The notes beneath the pieces are model-generated. The model did no database searches. It was not told the origin of the DNA and was given only the letters and a program-made list of their open reading frames with translations. A program made the translations under genes and the position numbers. DNA of 64,000 bases from Plantago ovata (Eukaryota > Streptophyta > Magnoliopsida > Lamiales > Plantaginaceae), in assembly GCA_028274465.1 (NCBI GenBank), contig CM051456.1, positions 94,164,753 to 94,228,752 of the forward strand, given 5' to 3'. Positions 54,636 through 64,000 of this stretch are shown here, piece by piece. Each line of letters begins with the position of its first letter. The first letter of the stretch is position 1.

Positions 54636-55929
54636 AATTAATTAGCCAATTCAATTAATAATTCCAAATCATTAATTGAGCCACCAAATATTATAATTAA
54701 TTCCAAATCAATTATAATCCATCAATCACAATTAATTTCAAATTAATTGCGATTCCATCTTCAAGGATATTCTGATAAGCTGAATCACCATATAGTGTGA
54801 CCCATAGGGCCTCATTGTATTAAGCAAGTCCTAGACTAGGCAAAATGGAATTCCTAGACGGTTCCATTTGAAATATTAATACATGAGGACGTTTGAGAGG
54901 TTTCTCAAAGCAAACCCTTTCATTGCGAAGTCTGTTGCGCTCAACGCGGCTAACATCCCTTCATCTGACTGACTCGAATGCATCTAGGATTGATGATGTG
55001 TCTATCCCAATAATACATCCACGGGCGTCTCAGGGAGTTGCTTGGTTACTAAGATATACTTATGACCATCATAATATATCAATGCACTGGCCAATGACTT
55101 TACCAAAACAACTATGAAGACTATGAGCAGTACTCTCCTGTGCTACACTTGAGAGATGAATTCTTCACAGAAACACTTATCATCCCCATTTGTATGTAGT
55201 CATAATCCTGGATCGTGTCTTAGGTCAACTGCTTATTCAGAGCTGACATCGACGGGTCCACCAAGGATATGGGGCAACAAATGTGATGATAAAGTCTTGT
55301 AAGTCCAAAGGACGACTGGCATCACTTCGACAACTTACCGGTTCCCATAGACACTTCGGTGTAGAGTATACATCGATGGGAGTGTCCGGTGGGTACTTCC
55401 ATTGTTCGATAATCCTTCTTCGAACAACTATGCGCAGTTATGGGAACGTTTCTCGATTGTCCAACAATCCGTTCCGTGGCCGTGGGATCGGCTCACACTT
55501 GCTCCAACAAGTATAACCTCCACGCATACTAGTCTCATTTGGTTCATTCAGACCCCTACATCCGAGATGAACCTCGACTAGGGAGAGTTTGGGATAGATG
55601 ATAACTCACATAGCTCCCACTGTCTGTGTGATCGGTCATCTATCCGAGGGGACATGTTTAATATCAATAGAGACAGAAATAGAGATATGACATGCTGCAT
55701 GCCTGGTGTAATATAAATATGAAAGCGATACTCAATAGTAAAAGCAACAAACATATATTATATTACGTTGACCTGTGTAATAGCACATATATGCCCTCTA
55801 TAAGGGCTCCATGCCCTTAATAAGGACTGTCTCTAGGACATATACACTATCAATCTCCCACTTGGACTAGAGCCAGTCACCTTTATGCCTAATACCCAGA
55901 TTAGCATAATGTCTTAAGTGGACTTCCAC

Positions 55930-57236
55930 TCATAAGACCTTGGTGAAAGGATCTGCCACGTTGTCCGTGGTAGAGACACGTTCTATACTAACTTCTCCTC
56001 TATCAATAATCTCACGTATAACGTGATATTTTCTAAGTACATGTTTGTTCTTGTTTGTAGATCTAGGCTCCTTAGCTTGAGCGACGGCGCCCGTATTGTC
56101 ACAATAAATCGTTATTGGACTAGGAGCAGGAACAACCCTCAATTCCTTCAAGAACTCTGAAATCCAGACAGCTTCTTTCGATGCTTCTGATGCACCAATG
56201 TACTCGGCTTCTGTGGATGAGTCAGCAACCGTGGCTTGCTTAGAACTCTTTCAACAGACAGCTCCTCCGTTCAATTTGAATACGTATCCTGTCTGTGACT
56301 TAAAGTCATCAGGATCTGATTCAAATCCAGCGTCGACAACCCAGACATCTTTAATTCTGGTTCTCCACCAAACACCAAGAACATCTCTTTAGTCCGTCGA
56401 AGGTACTTAAGAATGTTCTTCACAACAGTCCAGTGAGGTACTCCTGGATTCTGTTGGTGTCGACAAGTGACACTAAGCGCATATGCCACATCGGGCCTTG
56501 TGCAATTCATTGCATACATTATAGACCCTACTGCCGAAGCATAGGGCACACGACTCATTGCATTTCTTACTTCATCAGTTTTAGGACCATCCTTAACTGA
56601 TAAGACAATCCCATGCCTAGTTGGGAGAAAGCCTCTCTTTGAGTCGTCCATCTTATAACGCTTCAGTATTTTGTCGATGTAGGTGGACTGTGTCAATCCT
56701 AACATCCTCTTGGATCTATCTCTAAAGATCTTGATCCCTAGGATGTAGTTCGCTTCACCCAAGTCCTTCATCGAGAAAGTACTTGTTAACCAAACTTTAG
56801 TCTCTTCTAGCATAGAGACATTGTTTCCCATGATCAAAATGTCATCAACATAAATGATCATGAAAGCGACTCCCTTGTCGCTGTGTCTAGCGTAGACACA
56901 GGGATCTTCCTTGCTTTTGATGAAGTCAAACGATTTGACAGCTTCATCAAAGCGGATATTCCAGCTCCTTGACGCTTGCTTTAGCCCATAGATGGATCTT
57001 TGTAATTTGCATACAACAGTTGGCCTGGTTTTACTAATAAAACCTTCCGGTTGTACCATATAGACCTCTTCCTCAAGGTTGCCATTGAGGAAGGCAGTCT
57101 TTACATCCATCTGCCAGATCTCATAATCATAGTAGGCAGCTATCGCAAGTAGAATTCGAATGGACTTTAATTTTGCTACCGGTGAAAAGGTTTCATCGTA
57201 ATCGATGTCATACCTTTGCGTGTAGCCTTTCGCCAC
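55930..57236 (-). pseudogene. C2 reverse transcriptase and RNase H
   Basis: RT frame 57,236-56,271: FSPVAKLKSIRILLAIAAYY, WQMDVKTAFLNGNLEEEVYM, LQRSIYGLKQASRSWNIRFD and the catalytic VAFMIIYVDDILIMG (Y-V-D-D). RNase H follows as VPYASAVGSIMYAMNCTRPD and, in a second frame at 56,151-55,930, ITIYCDNTGAVAQAKEPRST with HVLRKYHVIREII and VADPFTKVL. A frame break near 56,280 separates them. Typical copia order (integrase before RT). Confidence 0.92.
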
Positions 57237-57388
57237 AAGCCTAGCTTTGTGCGTTTGTACCTTGCCATCGGCATCTGTCTTTCATTTAAAGACCCATTTG
57301 CACCCAATAGGTCTAACCCCTTGGGGAAAGTCTACCAAGTTCCAAACTTGGTTCTGGTACATAGAGTCCATTCCAATTCCATGGCCTC

Positions 57389-57811
57389 TTACCATTTGCC
57401 TGAGTCAATATCAATTATTGCCTCCTTGTAGGTCTCGGGATCTTCCCGATCTGATAAGCCGACATCAAGTTCACTGATGTCTTCTATCATAAGGCTTTGC
57501 TTCTGAGGTCCTTTTAGGATCCTCTTCGACCTACGGAGCTCGACTGGTTCTGGTGCTTTTCTTTTCTGGCTTCGTGTAATACGAACATTATTAGTGGGTA
57601 CTGATGCAGCAAGTCGCGCCCCACGACCCTGTTCCCTTGCGGGAGGCTGCTCTTGTGCAACTTGTTGCACAGGTTGGTTGACAACGGGTTCTATTGGTGT
57701 GGTTTCAATTGTTGATCTAATCACAGGACTCCCACTGACTATGACATGCCTAGCACGTGTCATATCATTACCCTTGTCTGCTTCGAAAGCTCTCACTGAA
57801 CTTGAGTCCAA
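57389..57811 (-). pseudogene. C2 integrase-RT linker
   Basis: A 140-codon frame rich in Pro/Gln (TTPIEPVVNQPVQQVAQEQP) ending RSKRILKGPQ...YKEAIIDIDSGKW, the region just before copia RT. Separated from the RT frame by a stop or frameshift at about 57,240-57,390. Confidence 0.75.
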
Positions 57812-58117
57812 ATCATAAGATTTAGAGAACTCATGTTCGCGCGTGTCAAAGTCTTGAATTTCTTCAAGTTATATCATGTCATCTAACCTTTCTTCTTCGA
57901 GGTATTCAGCTTCTAAAAACTTGACGTTTCTAGATACGATCACGTTGTGATCTTCAGCATGATAGAATTCATAGCCTCTCGTCTGACGAGGATAGCCTAT
58001 GAAATATACTTTGACACCCTTGGCATCTAACTTATCAGTGAGCATCAGTTTGACTATCGCAGGACAGCCCCAAGGTCTAAGATAGCCTAGTGAGGGCTTC
58101 TTTCCCTTCCATAACTC

Positions 58118-59602
58118 CTAAGGATTTTTCTCCACTGATTTAGATGGTACACGGTTCAGAATGTAGATTGCAGTTTGTAGTGTATATCCCCACAGATATT
58201 TTGGAAGAGTCGAGAATCCAATCATTGATCTTACCATGTCTAACAAGGTTCGATTCCTCCTTTCAGACACACCATTTAACTGTGGTGTTCCAGGAGGAGT
58301 CCATTGCGATTGAATTCCATTTTCCTTCAAGTAGTCGATAAATTCTTCACTAAGGTATTCACCTCCTCGATCTGATCGAAGAGTGACTATCCTTAGGTTC
58401 AATTCATTCTCGACCTCATTCCTAAACTCCTTGAATTTTCCAAAGGTCTCGGATTTATTCTTCATAAGATAAATATATCCATATCTTGAGAAATCGTCAG
58501 TAAAGGTAACGAAGTAAGGATAACCCCCACGCGCATGGACTTTAAAAGGTCCACATACATCGGTATGTATGAGCTCTAAGCAGTGAGTGACACGAACACC
58601 TTGTCCAACAAAAGGTTTGTTCGTCATCTTACCCTTAACACATGATTCGCATGTACCATATGATTCAAAATCAAATGGTTCTAAGTAGTCCAACTTCCTT
58701 AGTCTTTGAATCCGTGTTTCATTGATATGGCCTAGCCGACAATGCCATAGATAAGATGGATTATTCTTCCTACTTGAAGACGGTTGTTTGTTATGTATTT
58801 GAAATAAAGGTAGACTACTTTGCAAAATATATAAACCATTCACTAAGCGAGCCTTTCCATAATACTGATCATTTAATGAAAAATAACAAGTATTATTCGC
58901 AAATCGAAAGGAAAAACCCATATTGTCTAACAATGGAATGGAAATAATATTTCTGACAATGGATGGAACAAAATAAACATTATCAAGTTCTAAACATTGT
59001 CCCGAAGGTAAATCTCTCTTGCTGCGTCCAACGCATTTGGCTTCAACTGGATTGCCGTTCCCAACATGCAAGTCGATTTCACCTTGCTTGACTAGCCTGT
59101 GATCAATTAGCCCCTGCACATTATTACAAATGTGTGAGCCACAGACTGTATCTAATAGCCAACCATTGGAGTCAAAAGTAGTCATGTTCATTTCAATAAC
59201 AAACATACCTGAGCTAGAAGCCGGTGGCTTCTCAGCTTGATCTTCCCTAAGCTTAGGGCAATCATTCTTCCAGTGGCCCTTGAGCTTGCAATAGAGACAA
59301 ATCTCGATCCTAAGTCGAAATTTAGCCATCCTACAATAGCGCTCATTCTTGCCACCCCTCTTCCTTTTGGGTCTACGATTGACCCTTAGGAATTCGTTGG
59401 CAATGGGTCTCTCAGCAATCAACTCTGTTGCTACCCCAACATTGGGATTGTGAATAGATTGCAACAATCTTTGCACGATCAAGATAATAGAAGCCTTAGC
59501 TTCTAGCTCCAAGCCATATCCAACAAGTTGTAAGAGGAAGTCAATCAATGACTTAACTTGTTCAGGCGACAACTCTTCTGTCCCAAGCCTTTTGATAAGC
59601 AT
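58118..59602 (-). pseudogene. C2 gag knuckle, protease and integrase
   Basis: A 494-codon frame: CCHC knuckle CLYCKLKGHWKNDCPKL, protease WLLDTVCGSHICNNVQGLI (D-T-V-C-G in place of the usual D-S/T-G), pre-integrase YLWHCRLGHINETRIQRLRK with CESCVKGKM, integrase core ELIHTDVCGPFKVHARGGYP, FTDDFSRYGYIYLMKN, TLRSDRGGEYLSEEF, NGVSERRNRTLLDMVRSMIG (D-D-E). The altered protease active site, plus downstream frame breaks, argue against activity. Confidence 0.9.
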
Positions 59603-59955
59603 GATCTTGATAGCTTCGAACCTTCACACATCCTCGGAGTATCCAAGAATGAGGAGAGATATTTTACGATCTCATATGGTTCCTTGTCTCGACATGGTCC
59701 AACCATATTGTCAGACATAGCATTCAGCCACAAGTTCTTTGCAAACTCGGCCCTTTCCACTGCCAATTCATAATAGCAATCATAGGTTGCTGTAGTGAAT
59801 TCAGTGGGAGGTGGAGGGATAGGTTCGTCCAAGACGTACTCAACCTCGTTGTACCATAGCACCTTTCGTACCTCATGGATCCAATCCACGTAGTTTGGTC
59901 CTGTTAGCTTTTGCAACTCCAAGTTGGCAACAAGCTCGGAGGACGGTATAGCCAT
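59545..59955 (-). pseudogene. C2 gag N-terminus
   Basis: MAIPSSELVANLELQKLTGP, NYVDWIHEVRKVLWYNEVEY, then ERAEFAKNLWLNAMSDNMVG: the UBN2-type capsid of copia gag. It shifts frame into the 59,602-58,118 frame near 59,600. The start is 1.4 kb from the PBS, an unusually long leader. Confidence 0.85.
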
Positions 59956-60523
59956 TTCTAATTTCCTAAGGAGAAATAATATAGAACGAAAATAATAAAG
60001 AAACTATTGAAATATTATTTCTAAATACACAGTCAACATAACTAAACAACATGGTCCTTTAGCTGTTTAGCTCCCACTATTTTCACATATGCTTGCCCCC
60101 AAAACAAACATACGGGTAATGTCCAACAAGTTACCGTAGTGGCCAAGATCCAAATCCATACTATGCTATACTCCAACGGGGGATGGTCGCATAGCATAAT
60201 ATGACCGGTAGGACTATCCAATTGCGTCACGCAAATCTTGGTTGTTAAATCTAATTTAACCCGATGACCTACATACTGTACCTATCGAGGTCGCTAGATA
60301 CAATATGCAGTAAGTCATAACCATAGGCTTACTGTAATCTAACGATCACTGCGAGTCTGTAAGACGAGGTCGCCAATACAAGAAAACGCAATGAAAGTTC
60401 AGAATTAAAGCACCCTATGGAAAGTATCTCAGAAATACATACATATATATATATATATTTCTGTACTTATATTGGTTGGGGCTTGTCGCTTGAGGGTTGT
60501 TATCAGTCATCTACAAACAAATA
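59956..60523 (-). other. C2 leader, distal part
   Basis: Non-coding region between gag and the hairpin array; (TA)n at about 60,444-60,460. No ORF supported. Confidence 0.5.
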
Positions 60524-60691
60524 AGGGCGCCGCCTACCCATCATGCATGAGCGGTCTACACGTAATGGATGCCGCCTATCCATTCTAGTTCTAAACGCGG
60601 TCAAGCACGTAATGGGTGCCGCCTACCCATACATAAAATATGCGGTCCGACATATAAGAGGGCGCCGCCTACCCTCGCATGCATAGCGGTC
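60524..60691 (-). repeat. Array of four covarying stem-loop units in the C2 leader
   Basis: Four ~45-bp units share the loop GCCGCCT (plus strand) at 60,529, 60,571, 60,618 and 60,664 and a downstream GCGGTC at 60,551, 60,597, 60,642 and 60,686. Stems: GGG/CCC in unit 1, ATGGAT/ATCCAT in unit 2, ATGGGT/ACCCAT in unit 3, GAGGG/CCCTC in unit 4. They keep pairing through compensatory changes. CCGC of the loop is complementary to GCGG of the downstream motif. In element sense the loop reads AGGCGGC. Confidence 0.85.
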
Positions 60692-61360
60692 GAACGGAAA
60701 GTAAAATACTTGGTATTTACACATGCATTGTCAAACAATAGTATATCGAGCAAACAAAACAAGAAGTAGCCTATGTGGATGCCAAATGACTTCATAATTT
60801 CATTATGAAAATTATAATCCCATACTTATAATCTCTATGAAATAATTGAAAATTTAGACTAGATTGAAAAATCAAAAATTCTATTGACCAAGTAGCAATT
60901 TTCGAAAACCCGAGGACTTAATTGTAATTTTTGAAACCTTGGAGGTGTTAAATCTAAAATTCAAAAGTAGAAGGACTAATTTGCAATAAACAATAAATTG
61001 ATAAATTACAAATAAGCCCTTTAACTTTATACTAATTAAATTTAACCCCTCTAGTAAAAAACAATTACAATTAAATCATATTTATATTCCAAATTTAAAA
61101 TTCAATCCTCAAAATTTTCAAAATTCGATTTTGGGTCCAACCCGGAAAAATATATATATATATATTAAAACATGGGACGGGACTAGGTCCCGTCCCCTAC
61201 CGTGCCTGCGTATATATATATAATTTTTTTTTTAAAATATAAATTCTAAATTTATATAAAAACAAAACTTTTGAAAATCGAATTAATCATAGAATCAATT
61301 GCATCCACATATCTACAAAATCATACAACATATATACGTATATACATAATCAATTAACCT
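60692..61360 (-). other. C2 leader, proximal part
   Basis: AT-rich non-coding sequence with two (TA)n runs (61,150-61,166 and 61,210-61,222) flanking GGGACGGGACTAGGTCCCGT, itself a strong inverted repeat. No gene seen. Confidence 0.5.
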
Positions 61361-61373
61361 GGCTCTGATACCA
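61361..61373 (-). promoter_or_regulatory. C2 primer-binding site (initiator tRNA-Met type)
   Basis: On the minus strand TGGTATCAGAGCC, one base after the end of the 5' LTR. Confidence 0.92.
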
Positions 61374-61374
61374 C

Positions 61375-61694
61375 TGTAAGAAAATACGGTCAGAGTTACC
61401 CCTAGGGTACGCAGCGGAATTTCAAAAATTTTCTTAACATATAGGTTAATTGATTATGTATATGCTGTATATATGTAAACACGTAAATTAGAAGACTAAC
61501 CTTACTTCCAAAGCAGCTTCCAAGTCTTCGTAATAATCCGGTGTATCTTCTCCTTCATCGAAGTCGAAGATATCTGCAATACTCTGATTATCTGCAAGAC
61601 AATAAGAGTTAGTTTCCAGCTCCAAGAACCTCAACCTTGGTATCCACGGATGAACAGCCTATCGGAAGAATGCTAGGATATTCTTTTGTGTGAC
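61375..61694 (-). repeat. C2 5' LTR, U5-side part
   Basis: Nearly identical to 50,864-51,182 of the 3' LTR. It is broken at ...CTTTTGTGTGAC by the G3 insertion, whereas the 3' LTR continues CAAGAAGACGG. The remainder lies past the window. Confidence 0.92.
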
Positions 61695-62044
61695 TGATGA
61701 ATGTGTATTTTACACTTTCATTTGAGTCTTTTTCACCTATTTTAGCTAACCTCTATGTTAATTTAGATATATTTTAGTGCATTTTATTAGTAGTGTCACG
61801 TTTCCCTTTAGTTTTTATTTTACAGGTTTTGGTTGAAAAACGAGGTTTTTCGGGCAATTATATTGAAGTAGACAAGGAATTGGTGTTCCAGAAGCCTAAT
61901 TAGAGTATCTGAAAGATTTCGGATAGGATTTGAAGTCTAGCGGTCGAGTCTGAAGGCTAAAAGCACTAGAAGGCAGAAACCGAGTCCGAAAAGAGGAAGA
62001 AATCCAAAAACGCGTCGAAAACGCGTAAAGGGCCGAAATTTAAT

Positions 62045-62103
62045 CCCGGGCGAGTCGCCCGGGACGTGGGGCGAATCGCCCCATACCAGGCGAATCGCCC
62101 GGT
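62045..62103 (+). repeat. GC-rich palindrome array upstream of the G3 TATA box
   Basis: CCCGGGCGAGTCGCCCGGG (62,045-62,063), TGGGGCGAATCGCCCCA (62,067-62,083) and GGCGAATCGCC (62,089-62,099, extended by ACC/GGT). Each is a perfect inverted repeat around one central base. Equivalent blocks lie at 36,840-36,905 and 43,499-43,580. Confidence 0.85.
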
Positions 62104-62138
62104 GTGTGGGGCCCTTCGACCCACACAATTCGAATACC

Positions 62139-62146
62139 TATATATA
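62139..62146 (+). promoter_or_regulatory. TATA box of the G3 LTR
   Basis: TATATATA within CCTATATATAG, conserved in position with G1 (36,820-36,827), G2 3' LTR (43,896-43,903) and G4 (50,836-50,843). Confidence 0.75.
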
Positions 62147-62887
62147 GTTTCTCAGTTTTCTCCGTTTTTCATACTTTTCCAGACCTTTTCTCTCACCTTT
62201 CTCAGTAGTTTTAGGTAGGAATTTCCCAGAGCCTGTCTGGGGGTTCTTAGCTTAGGAGATACTTTTTCTTAGCAGTTTGGAGCTTGTAAGATCGCGATTC
62301 TTCGGAGATTGACAACCTCCGATAACATTGTATCTTACAGTTTTTCTATTTATATTTATATATCTTTCATCATGTTTTCATTCATTCGTGGTATGATTTC
62401 TGTTGATTGCATGACATCTATGAGTAGCTAAACTTCTCGTTGGTGATAGTATGTGATTTCTTAGCGAAGGGTTAATAATTATGCTAATGGCTATATCGCG
62501 CATTATACTCTGAGTTATTGCTTTATTTCTTTGATCTATCTAAATCTATATCTTCGTAGTGTTGAATAATTACGGAACACAACTGGACAATTCATTGATC
62601 AAAGATCTCCATGCAAGACCGAGGAATTTACGCATGATTATTAACCTGCTATGCTTTGAATGACCATACTATCACCAATCTCCATTATCTGTTAAGAAAA
62701 ACCTTTGCTAAGACGTCTGCTGTTTTATATTCTTAAGTTAGATTAGATAAAGCTAGTTATAGTCCTTAGAGATCGACACTCGAGGTTATTTACTGCTACA
62801 CTACGGTTTTCGTTGTAGTTGTGAATTGCCTTTGGCTAAATACAAATTTATTTGATTAATTGGAACCCGACATGCAACGTTCATCAA

Positions 62888-62906
62888 ATTGGCGCCGCTG
62901 CCGGGG
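62888..62906 (+). promoter_or_regulatory. G3 primer-binding site
   Basis: ATTGGCGCCGCTGCCGGGG after the LTR end. Athila-type PBS with T-to-C at one position. Confidence 0.88.
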
Positions 62907-63031
62907 ACTATACTCTTTTTTTCTGTTTAATTTGTTTATATTTTCAGCATTCAATTCCTAGTTCTAGTAGTTTTAGTTTTCCTATTTAATCTCTCTCTGA
63001 TACTCCTTTCCTAGTTTGTTACAGATAGTGT

Positions 63032-64000
63032 ATGCCACATACACGATCTAAAGGAACACCGCTTGCTGATTCAATTGCTAAGATCGACAGAGTCTACCAC
63101 CAAAGAAGGCGACTACTTCGAAGGCGTGAACTAGAGGAAATAGAGGATACCGATTTCTCTGAATCTCTACACAGTCTTTTCAAGGAAATCGACGGAATGG
63201 CAGAAGCTAGACCACTGAAAGCATGGGTTCAACCCTCCAAGGATCGTATGAGGGGACCGGCGATTGTTCTTTCGTCTGCAACTCGAGATCTGAAAATCAA
63301 GAACCACGCATTCCAACAACTTCCGAGGTTCTATGGCTTAGCAAGGGAAGATGTGATGGGGTACTTACACGATATCGATGATTTCGTCAACCAACTCCCA
63401 CGACCCGGAGCTGAAATAACAACGGATGAGTTGAGGATGAAGGTTTTTGCTATGGGACTTGGCGACAGAGCCAAGTCGTGGTTGAGTTCTCTACCGGCGG
63501 GCTCGCTGGACACTTGGGAGAAGGTTTTTTCAGCTTTCATGGAAAAATACTTCCCCCACACCTTGACTACCGCGCTCAAGGCGCAAATCACTGGATTCAA
63601 ATAGGACTATGATGAGACCATCTACACCGCGTTTGAGAGGTTCCAAGACCTCATGAACAAGTGCCCTCACCATGGTTTTGAGCTTTCTGATCTAGTCCAA
63701 CACTTCTATAATGGACTAACCTTCGAGAACCAACAAGTGGTGGACTTCCAATGCCGTGGCAATATTTGGGAGGAAACTGCGGAAGCCGTCTGGGCAGTTT
63801 TCGAAAGGCTTGCTAAGGGTTCGCAGTTCAAGGACCCAAGGGCAATGGTTAGGAGACGTGAACTTGAAGCTCCACCTACTCAAGAAGCCCCTATGTATAG
63901 GGGGAATGGGGATCAATTCGAGTGCTTTACCAACGAATTGAAACAAGTCCTCAAGAGCGCCACTGGAACTACTGTTTCGAACGAAGTTTGCCGAATATGC
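63032..64000 (+). pseudogene. G3 gag, one in-frame stop, incomplete at the window edge
   Basis: MPHTRSKGTPLADSIAKIDR is a fuller N-terminus than in G2. Then LKAWVQPSKDRMRGPAIVLS, LPRFYGLAREDVMGYLHDID, FSAFMEKYFPHTLTTALKAQ. TAG at 63,602-63,604 interrupts ITGFK / DYDETIYTAFERF, where G2 has CAA (Gln); a CAG ancestor gives TAG by one C-to-T change. The same frame then stays open (CPHHGFELSDLVQHFYNGLT, SQFKDPRAMVRRRE) to the edge at NEVCRIC, the first half of the zinc knuckle. Otherwise intact. Confidence 0.9.

Larger units (their letters stand above)
51731..54924. repeat. Tandem array: three copies of a 288-bp LTR segment alternating with two foldback elements
   Basis: LTR segments at 51,731-52,018, 53,185-53,473 and 54,636-54,924 all begin AATTAATTAGCCAATT and end GCAAACCCTTTCATT. 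They alternate with foldback copies, giving units of 1,455 and 1,451 bp. Copies differ by only scattered substitutions and a 3-bp indel, so the duplication is recent. Confidence 0.88.
50864..55846 (-). repeat. C2 3' LTR, expanded by a tandem array
   Basis: The left end TGTAAGAAATACGG equals the 5' LTR end at 61,375. The right end was placed at TGTATATGTCC (minus strand) before a purine-rich AAGTGGGAGATTG tract; the exact base is uncertain. It contains a (GC)n tract at 51,539-51,549 and a 24-bp near-perfect palindrome at 51,569-51,592. Without the two foldback copies and repeated segments it would be about 2.1 kb. Confidence 0.7.
50864..61694 (-). mobile_element. Copia element C2
   Basis: Minus-strand element. 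3' LTR 50,864 to about 55,846 (inflated by the tandem foldback array), RNase H, RT, integrase, protease and gag from 55,930 to 59,955, a ~1.4-kb leader with structured repeats, PBS 61,361-61,373 and the 5' LTR from 61,375, interrupted by G3 at 61,695. It is inserted in the G4 LTR. The 5' LTR start and the 3' LTR end share TGTAAGAAA(A)TACGGTCAG, confirming the pair. Its coding region has several frame breaks. Confidence 0.9.
61695..62886 (+). repeat. G3 5' LTR (1,192 bp)
   Basis: TGATGAATGTG...GTTCATCA. Three GC-rich palindromes at 62,045-62,103 precede the TATATATA box at 62,139-62,146. Confidence 0.92.
61695..64000 (+). mobile_element. Athila-family element G3, 5' part (runs off the window)
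   Basis: 5' LTR 61,695-62,886, Athila-type PBS and gag to the window end. Inserted in the C2 5' LTR. Its LTR and gag belong to the G2 family. Whether it carries pol cannot be seen here. Confidence 0.9.

Noticed and set aside
60524-60691. CRISPR-like array
   Set aside because: Regular spacing of ~45 bp was considered, but the units are only partly identical, the stems covary, and the context is a plant retrotransposon leader.
60569-60769. Plus-strand frame overlapping the hairpin array
   Set aside because: Antisense to C2, spans structured repeats, has no homology, and would need stems to be codons.

Overview
This is nuclear DNA from a flowering plant, most likely a eudicot. The evidence is GT-AG introns in AT-rich sequence, one intact single-copy gene with plant-type exon structure (the Paf1-complex subunit LEO1/VIP4), a FAR1-related gene, and retrotransposon lineages typical of plants (Athila-like and Tat-like Ty3/gypsy, Ty1/copia, L1-type LINE). 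The species cannot be named from the sequence alone.

Layout. Positions 1-7,500 hold a broken FAR1-RELATED SEQUENCE gene (minus strand, 119-2,839) followed by two short intron-containing gene fragments in opposite orientations: a FREE1/FYVE1-like piece (3,968-4,666, minus) and an ADA2-like piece (6,016-6,296, plus). Positions 7,500-10,300 are a MITE patch. It contains a Mutator-type MITE that has inserted, inverted, into another copy of itself, and 24 bp further on a second long-TIR element with a 9-bp target duplication. Positions 11,000-21,000 are the genic island: a small unrecognised ORF (11,074-11,445, plus) convergent with LEO1 (11,943-20,825, minus, 11 exons, 617 codons). LEO1 intron 4 carries a Stowaway-like MITE, a foldback element and a 92-bp duplication. 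A 5'-truncated, internally deleted LINE with an 18-bp target duplication (21,220-24,510) sits about 400 bp upstream of the LEO1 start codon.

From about 25,890 to the right edge nearly everything is LTR retrotransposon. A copia element (C1) is split by a long Athila-like element (G1, minus, with gag, protease, RT, RNase H and integrase) and ends at a second Athila-family element (G2, plus) that encodes only gag and protease. Next comes a chain of nested insertions: Tat-lineage gypsy G5 (plus) is cut in its RT by copia C3 (plus), C3 is cut in its leader by Athila LTR G4 (minus), G4 is cut by copia C2 (minus), and the C2 5' LTR is cut by Athila-family G3 (plus), which runs off the window.

The most unusual signals are structural. 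(i) Four ~45-bp stem-loop units with an invariant GCCGCCT loop and covarying stems lie in the 5' leader of C2. (ii) A (LTR segment - foldback element) unit of ~1,453 bp is repeated in tandem inside the C2 3' LTR. (iii) Arrays of GC-rich palindromes sit just upstream of the TATA box in the Athila-family LTRs. (iv) Twin identical hairpins lie 110 bp apart in the 3' region of both G1 and G2. Most retroelement ORFs carry stops or frameshifts, so LEO1 is the only gene here that looks confidently functional.
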